Notes under the pieces: generated by a model | Seen by the model: only the letters and a program-made list of their open reading frames with translations | What the model was told of the DNA's origin: nothing | Database searches by the model: none | Source of the DNA: Methanimicrococcus sp034006575 | GTDB taxonomy: Archaea > Halobacteriota > Methanosarcinia > Methanosarcinales > Methanosarcinaceae | DNA length: 11,247 nucleotides | Direction of reading: 5' to 3' | Assembly (NCBI GenBank): GCA_034006575.1 | Contig: JAVESN010000055.1 | Coordinates: 1-11,247 of the forward strand | Position numbers and translations under genes: made by a program | Shown: one piece after another, positions 7,885-11,247 of the stretch | How positions within the stretch are numbered: position 1 is the stretch's first letter | How the letters are laid out: each line of letters starts with the position of its first letter

Positions 7885-7927
7885 ACAAATATATAGGCGG
7901 AAATTAATACTCATGAAGTATATGAGT
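7885..7927 (+). promoter_or_regulatory. TATA promoter with inverted repeat for the FtsZ-like gene
   Basis: A clear TATA box, AAATATATA, lies at about 7887-7896 and predicts a start site near 7918-7922. An inverted repeat straddles that point: ACTCAT at 7909-7914 and ATGAGT at 7922-7927 around a 7-base spacer, the layout of a repressor operator. A second TATA candidate, CATTTATAC at 7943-7951, would start nearer 7974. The leader ends with GGAGGA at 8005-8010. Confidence 0.5.
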
Positions 7928-8017
7928 TATTACGGATTCGTTCATTTATACTAAAAAACTTATGACTTTTGTCGTTTTTAATCAGATTTTTAATTTATTT
8001 TATCGGAGGATTTTATT

Positions 8018-9145
8018 TTGCTGAATGTATTACTTGTCGGAAACGGCCAATGCGGCAATCGAATTTTAGACGCCGTTAACAAACACGCGATGAATCGCGG
8101 TTCAAATGTCAAGGAGGCCGGCGGCGGTTTTGCGAAATATTTTTCAAAACACAGTTATCAGAGCAATGTTCAAACGCTTGCCATCAATACGGCGATTAAC
8201 GATTTGAAGGAGATGAAGTTTACCAAGGCCAAGGACCGGCTTCATATCAAAAATCTTCACGGGGTCGGGGCGAACCGCAATATCGGCAAGGAAGTTTTTG
8301 AGCAGCAAAGGGGAAATATTTTAAAAGCGATTGAGGACCGCGGGTCGTTTGACGTGGCTTTTGTGATCACTTCGGCATCGGGGGGAACGGGTTCTTCGTT
8401 TACGCCGCCTTTGATTGAGGAGATTAAGAAAAATCACAATTTTCCGGTCTACGCGCTCGTAGTTTTGCCGTTTCGGGAGGAAGGGACGCTTTATTTGCAA
8501 AACGCGGCTTTTATGTTAAAAGAGTTAAGGGAAGGTCCGTGCGACGGGATTATTTTGGCCGACAACCAGTATTTGAAAACCATCGGCGGAAGCGTTTTGG
8601 ACGCTTATGACGGGATTAACAGCATGATTGCGAAGCGTCTTTTGTTTTTGATGGACTCGCTTGACAGCGAGATGATGATGGTCACGGACTTGGGCGACTT
8701 TAAGACGGTGATGAGCGGCGGGGCGGGTTTGGCGACAATCGGGTATTACAAAGCGGAAAACGAGATGTCCATTCGAACCGTGATTCAGAATTGTATTTCT
8801 CCGCGGGGTTTGCTGTTTTCAACCGACGCCTACAAAGAAGGCGGCCGTGCGATGATTATTCTTAAAGGAGATAAGAAGTATTTGAGCATGGAAGAGATTT
8901 CAAACGAGGTTGAGAAACTTTCAGGCGCGATCGGCCACGTTTTTAAAGGGGTCATCGTCGAGAACGGCAGTTTGCCCGAGGCGCTTTGCGTTTTGACGCT
9001 CAACTCCGCCGAGGAGCTGGAATCCCTTTACGAGGGCGCGATTCAGGCGATCGGCATGGAAAAGGATAAGAAGGACCGCGTGAAAAAGAAAAAGGAAATG
9101 GAATCGTCCTTTATGACGATTGACGGGATGGAACCGGAATATTAA
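8018..9145 (+). CDS. Noncanonical FtsZ/tubulin-superfamily GTPase
   Basis: This 375-residue protein is a predicted cytoplasmic GTPase of the FtsZ/tubulin superfamily. The T1 loop is GNGQCGN at 8-14, closer to the GQCGN of tubulins than to FtsZ. INTAINDL at 57-63 matches the T2/T3 region. The T4 tubulin signature is GGTGSS at 122-127 where canonical members have GGTGSG. The T7 region TDLGDFKTVMSGG (223-235) keeps the two acidic residues, Asp224 and Asp227, that support GTP hydrolysis across the filament interface, but the Asn that FtsZ has two residues earlier is Val. The C-terminus is a Lys-rich stretch (349-360) with an acidic end MEPEY and no FtsZ-type conserved tail, so binding to FtsA/SepF is not expected. 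TTG at 8018 is the start, seven bases after GGAGGA. Related proteins occur in methanogens, annotated as tubulin/FtsZ family; their cellular role is poorly known. It is not the division FtsZ and not clearly CetZ. Confidence 0.87.
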   Translation: MLNVLLVGNGQCGNRILDAVNKHAMNRGSNVKEAGGGFAKYFSKHSYQSNVQTLAINTAINDLKEMKFTKAKDRLHIKNLHGVGANRNIGKEVFEQQRGNILKAIEDRGSFDVAFVITSASGGTGSSFTPPLIEEIKKNHNFPVYALVVLPFREEGTLYLQNAAFMLKELREGPCDGIILADNQYLKTIGGSVLDAYDGINSMIAKRLLFLMDSLDSEMMMVTDLGDFKTVMSGGAGLATIGYYKAENEMSIRTVIQNCISPRGLLFSTDAYKEGGRAMIILKGDKKYLSMEEISNEVEKLSGAIGHVFKGVIVENGSLPEALCVLTLNSAEELESLYEGAIQAIGMEKDKKDRVKKKKEMESSFMTIDGMEPEY

Positions 9146-9157
9146 TTCCGCTCCGAC

Positions 9158-9174
9158 CTTTTTTTATTTTTAAA
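9158..9174 (+). terminator. T-tract terminator after the FtsZ-like gene
   Basis: A run of seven T, then A, then five T follows the GTPase stop by about 15 bases. TTCCG before it and CGGAA after it could pair as a short stem, but the T-run alone fits archaeal termination. Confidence 0.5.
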
Positions 9175-9395
9175 AACGGAAAGGAAAAGAAAATGCCGCT
9201 TGTCGGCGGATTCGAATATTATTTTATTTTTATAATTTTCCAATTAGTCTAATATCGGGTTTTTAACATTATCCTAAAATTTATAAGCTTTGGAAATTAT
9301 GGTCCATTTTATTGAATAAATTGTGTCACTCTTATGGCATTATACATTTTCGGCGCATGGTTTCTTTGGGGAAATATATAATATATTATTCCGCG

Positions 9396-9428
9396 AATCA
9401 TGATTGTTTAACGATTGATTAATGATTG
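9396..9428 (+). repeat. Palindrome plus three 11-bp-phased GATTG repeats
   Basis: AATCATGATT at 9396-9405 is a perfect 10-base palindrome. Its right half starts a series of direct repeats: TGATTG at 9401, CGATTG at 9412 and TGATTG at 9423, exactly 11 bases apart, with TTTAA and ATTAA between them. About one helical turn of spacing puts all copies on one face of the DNA. They lie just downstream of a strong TATA-like element and 35 bases before the small ORF at 9464. This layout fits a cooperative protein-binding site; the protein is unknown. Confidence 0.45.
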
Positions 9429-9463
9429 AGTTCATTTAGAGTTTTGCAATATAAGTTTTTCAC

Positions 9464-9643
9464 ATGCCCTTGGAGAAGGCGCAAAGATATATTTATGATA
9501 AAATGCCGTTGAAGCAGGTCATTTTACAACTTTTGTTCCCGCTCATTTTGATGTCGGATACTGAAATTCCCGCTCTTTTTCAAGAGTTGTTTATTAATTG
9601 GTATGACGAAGATGAATCTTTAAAGTATATTTTATATAAATGA
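9464..9643 (+). CDS. Small hypothetical protein (59 aa)
   Basis: This is an open frame of 59 codons between the phased repeats and dinD. The predicted peptide starts MPLEKAQRYI. It has a hydrophobic stretch, VILQLLFPLILM at 19-30, too short and interrupted to be sure of a membrane helix. The C-terminal half is acidic (FINWYDEDESLKY). Codon choice looks reasonable, with typical Glu, Lys and Leu codons, but there is no SD before the ATG and a stop codon sits four codons upstream. The promoter-like TATA box for dinD overlaps its last codons. A TTG at 9470 is an alternative start. I do not recognise the family. It might be a real small regulator, a gene remnant, or chance. Confidence 0.35.
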   Translation: MPLEKAQRYIYDKMPLKQVILQLLFPLILMSDTEIPALFQELFINWYDEDESLKYILYK

Positions 9644-9686
9644 AAGGTTTTGCACGAAAATCAAGTCATATACGCAAAAAAAGGAG
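9629..9686 (+). promoter_or_regulatory. dinD promoter and ribosome binding site
   Basis: TTTATATA at 9631-9638 is an excellent match to the archaeal TATA box. The start site should fall near 9660, giving a leader of about 35 bases. GGAG at 9683-9686 lies eight bases before the dinD ATG. The promoter and SD are intact even though the coding frame downstream is broken. Confidence 0.55.
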
Positions 9687-9694
9687 TTTTTTTA

Positions 9695-10538
9695 ATGAAA
9701 AAAGAAGAAATTGAACAGATGACGGAAAATTTTGATTCAATAGTCAGCTTACACCAAATGAAAATGTAGAGTTTTGGTTTGCTCGAGACCTTATGAGATT
9801 GCTGGGTTATTCTCGTTGGGAGAATTTTCAGGCCGTTATAAAAAAAGCTATCATATCTTGTGAATCAACAGGTGTCGGACCTAATGATCATTTTCGCGAC
9901 GTCACGAAAATGATCACAGTTGGAAAGGATGCAGAACGACCCATTGACGATTTTATGCTCACAAGATACGCATGTTATTTGATTTCTCAAAACGGAGACC
10001 CACGTAAAGAAAGCATTGCCTTTGCACAGAGTTATTTTGCCATCCAAACTCGTAAACAAGAATTAATTGAAGATCGGATACATCTTCAAGATAGGGTGGA
10101 AGCAAGAGAGCAACTAAAAGAAGCTGAAAAAACTCTTTCTCAAAATATTTATGAACGGGGTGTGGATGACGCAGGGTTTGGCCGTATTCGTTCAATGGGT
10201 GATGCAGCATTATTTGGAGGGTATACGACGAAAGAAATGAAAGAAAAATACGGCATTACTCAAACACGTCCTCTTGCCGATTTTCTTCCCACTTTAACGA
10301 TTGCCGCGAAAAATTTAGCAACTGAAATTACAAATCATAATGTAACTCAAGATGATCTTATGGGAGACCTGCAATTGCAGAGGAACATATCCAAAACAAT
10401 GAAAGTGTTCGCAAAATGCTTGATCAGCGAGGAATTAAACCGGAAGACCTTCCGCCCGAAGAAGATATTAAAAAATTAGAGCGTCGTGTTAAATCCGAAG
10501 ATAAAAAGATCGCAAAACAATCCGGTAAATTACCATAA
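9695..10538 (+). pseudogene. dinD: dinD, broken by two single-base deletions
   Basis: This is a homologue of DinD, the DNA-damage-inducible protein of the E. coli SOS regulon, reported to inhibit RecA filaments. Three frame pieces join into one standard DinD. The first, from the ATG at 9695, gives MKKEEIEQMTENFDSIV and reaches a TAG after 24 codons. From ACA at 9751 the frame one step over gives TPNENVEFWFARDLMRLLGYSRWENF and on through FMLTRYACYL, GDPRKE, YERGVDDAGFGRIRS, LFGGYTTKEMK and RPLADFLP. The last piece, from about 10368, gives EEHIQNNESVRKML, RGIKPEDLPPEEDIKKLERR and ends at TAA 10536-10538. Restoring one base near 9743-9750 and one near 10366-10368 gives exactly 281 codons, a normal DinD length. 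The middle piece alone (ATG 9793 to 10479) could still be translated as 228 residues. Either this is a recent pseudogene or there are two assembly errors. Its higher AT content suggests it was acquired. Confidence 0.88.
9885..9916. repeat. 32-bp near-perfect palindrome inside dinD
   Basis: TGATCATTTTCG at 9885-9896 is the exact reverse complement of CGAAAATGATCA at 9905-9916. The eight bases between are C, the palindrome GACGTC, then A. So 15 of 16 symmetric base pairs match over 32 bp. In the sense frame it encodes the DinD block NDHFRDVTKMIT. The other strand encodes the nearly identical DHFRDVAKMI. Confidence 0.8.
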
Positions 10539-10575
10539 TTGAAATAATCTTAAAATATGTAATCTTATTTCTGCA

Positions 10576-10627
10576 CGAATATTGAAAGCGAATATTGAAA
10601 ACGAATATTGAAAGCGAATATTGAAAG
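10576..10627 (+). repeat. Four tandem 13-bp repeats
   Basis: CGAATATTGAAAG occurs four times head to tail with no spacer, at 10576, 10589, 10602 and 10615. The second copy ends in A instead of G; the others are identical. Each unit holds the palindrome AATATT. At 13 bp the array is out of frame with any coding use. It lies 38 bases after the dinD stop and ends five bases before the ATG at 10632, so it could be a binding-site array, an iteron-like element or simple slippage expansion. Confidence 0.85.
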
Positions 10628-10631
10628 TTGC

Positions 10632-10862
10632 ATGTTTGATTCGTTAAAACAATGGAATTTTTGTACAAAGAAGTTGGATGAAATATGTTCTACGCCTTCT
10701 GCGGATGAATGCTTTTCTTACGAGCGCAGCCCCGCGCCGGATAACAAATATCATGGGAATATATCCGCGAAAAAAGGTTTAAATTCCGAAGATAAACAAA
10801 GGGTTGCCGGTCTGATAGCCGCAAATTGTTTTTTAAAGTTAGAACCGTCTTTGATTAAATGA
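10632..10862 (+). CDS. Hypothetical protein (76 aa)
   Basis: This is a 76-codon open frame starting MFDSLKQWNFCTKKL and ending FLKLEPSLIK. It has three or four cysteines (Cys11, 18 and 27, and one near 65), a polar middle (SYERSPAPDNKYHGNISAKK) and a helical-looking C-terminus (SEDKQRVAGLIAANCFLKL). I recognise no family. It can be extended to a TTG at 10608 inside the tandem repeats (84 residues). No convincing SD precedes either start. In its favour, the G+C content of the middle is higher than the flanks, like the coding regions to the left, and a stem-loop with a T-run follows it. It may be a real orphan gene or the remnant of a larger one. Confidence 0.38.
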   Translation: MFDSLKQWNFCTKKLDEICSTPSADECFSYERSPAPDNKYHGNISAKKGLNSEDKQRVAGLIAANCFLKLEPSLIK

Positions 10863-10886
10863 TGAAACTGTTTTTAACATTTTTTA

Positions 10887-10920
10887 ACAATATTGACTCT
10901 TCTTTTAAATATTGTCTTTT
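10887..10920 (+). terminator. Stem-loop and T-run after the 76-aa ORF
   Basis: ACAATATT at 10887-10894 pairs perfectly with AATATTGT at 10908-10915 across a 13-base loop, and CTTTT follows. Earlier T-runs at 10871-10885 add to the termination potential. Confidence 0.4.
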
Positions 10921-10939
10921 ATATCATATTTATATCATA
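10918..10939 (+). repeat. Two tandem copies of an 11-bp unit
   Basis: TTTATATCATA is present twice in a row (10918-10928 and 10929-10939) without mismatch. It is AT-rich, and each copy contains a TATA-like core. Confidence 0.6.
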
Positions 10940-11023
10940 TCTTAAATTTGTTTGATGTTTTCTTGTTTCCTCCCCCGGATCCTTTCTTCGTTTTGAAATT
11001 CTTAATCTTTCACCTCTTTTTAT

Positions 11024-11128
11024 TTTCATTTCATTTCATTTCATTTTTATTTTTTCTTTTATTACTTTTTTTATTTTTTCTTTTATTCCTTATTTTTATT
11101 TTTTCTTTTATTCCTCTTTTTATTTTTT
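11024..11128 (+). repeat. Low-complexity tandem repeats (TTTCA x4; 24-25 bp x3.5)
   Basis: TTTCA is repeated four times at 11024-11043. Then a unit of pattern T5-A-T6-C-T4-ATT plus a short C-containing link recurs. Its single C (11056, 11080, 11105) and its first A (11049, 11073, 11098, 11122) return every 24 or 25 bases. The last copy is cut short. Confidence 0.7.
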
Positions 11129-11247
11129 AAATATTCAATTCTTTTAATATTTCTCTCTTTTAATGCTTTATTCTTTTATTTTATTTTCTTTATACTTTTA
11201 TTTTTGACTTCATTTCTCCCTAAAAAAGATAACAATATTTCCATAAA

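Larger units (their letters stand above)
9146..9463. other. Gene-free intergenic stretch
   Basis: I find no supportable gene here on either strand and no tRNA-like fold. It contains a T-tract (about 9160-9172) that should end the FtsZ-like transcript, and a small GCCG/CGGC hairpin near 9194-9206. It also holds a strong TATA-like element AAATATATAATATATT at 9372-9387, a 10-base palindrome and three phased direct repeats listed separately. Its base composition is markedly more AT-rich than the genes to its left, marking a change to accessory DNA. Confidence 0.6.
10863..11247. other. Gene-free, T-rich low-complexity stretch
   Basis: No gene can be supported here on either strand. The plus strand is dominated by T with some C and A. 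No G occurs from 10996 to 11164. Within it, TTTCA repeats four times (11024-11043) and a unit of 24-25 bases repeats about three and a half times (11044-11128). Open frames here would be nearly all Phe, Leu and Ile, an artefact of T-rich DNA. Confidence 0.7.

Noticed and set aside
9865..10059. Minus-strand ORF with DHFRDVAKMI, looking like a second DinD fragment
   Set aside because: The match comes wholly from the 32-bp palindrome inside dinD; the rest of the frame has no DinD similarity.
9695..10538. Programmed ribosomal frameshifting in dinD
   Set aside because: There are two events with no slippery heptamer or obvious stimulating structure at either site, and the family is normally read in one frame; deletion or sequencing error is simpler.
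10576..10627. CRISPR-like array
   Set aside because: The units are only 13 bp and directly abut, with no unique spacers, and no cas gene is visible.
10912..11130. Plus-strand ORF of 72 codons rich in Phe and Leu
   Set aside because: It is a by-product of T-rich low-complexity DNA; it has no SD and its composition is unlike any real protein here.

Overview
The window looks like archaeal chromosomal DNA, most likely from a methanogen and perhaps related to Methanosarcinales. The evidence is an archaeal lipid prenyltransferase of the UbiA superfamily, an IorAB 2-oxoacid:ferredoxin oxidoreductase, a complete aspartate-to-NaMN NAD pathway of archaeal type, a noncanonical FtsZ/tubulin GTPase, TATA-like boxes rather than -35/-10 promoters, T-tract terminators and purine-rich Shine-Dalgarno (SD) sites. 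The genus is a guess. No rRNA, tRNA, insertion sequence or CRISPR array was seen.

Left half (about 28-5345), all on the minus strand. Transcription runs leftward through nadX (aspartate dehydrogenase), nadA (quinolinate synthase), a UbiA-type digeranylgeranylglyceryl phosphate synthase, iorA and iorB. iorA and iorB overlap by four bases (ATGA). iorA also has a plausible promoter of its own. For five of these genes or gene starts, the longest open frame is probably not the real protein: an internal ATG with a better SD was preferred for iorA, the ubiA-family gene, nadA and nadX, and each choice is explained in its entry.

Centre (5346-6417). nadC (nicotinate-nucleotide pyrophosphorylase) is divergent from nadX across an AT-rich intergenic region. 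NadX makes iminoaspartate, NadA condenses it with dihydroxyacetone phosphate to quinolinate, and NadC turns quinolinate plus PRPP into NaMN. The de novo NAD branch up to NaMN is therefore complete in one place.

Right-centre (6543-9145), plus strand. A secreted, C-terminally membrane-anchored protein carries 20 N-glycosylation sequons and CARDB/DUF11-like repeats. After a strong T-tract terminator and a TATA promoter with an inverted repeat comes a TTG-started FtsZ/tubulin-superfamily GTPase.

Right end (9146-11247). This part is AT-rich and looks accessory. It holds an unrecognised 59-codon ORF behind helically phased direct repeats, a dinD gene broken by two single-base deletions that also contains a 32-bp near-perfect palindrome, four 13-bp tandem repeats, a short hypothetical ORF, and a long low-complexity tract with 169 consecutive bases lacking G. 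The most interesting items are the FtsZ-like GTPase beside the glycoprotein, and the repeat and palindrome structures around the decayed dinD.
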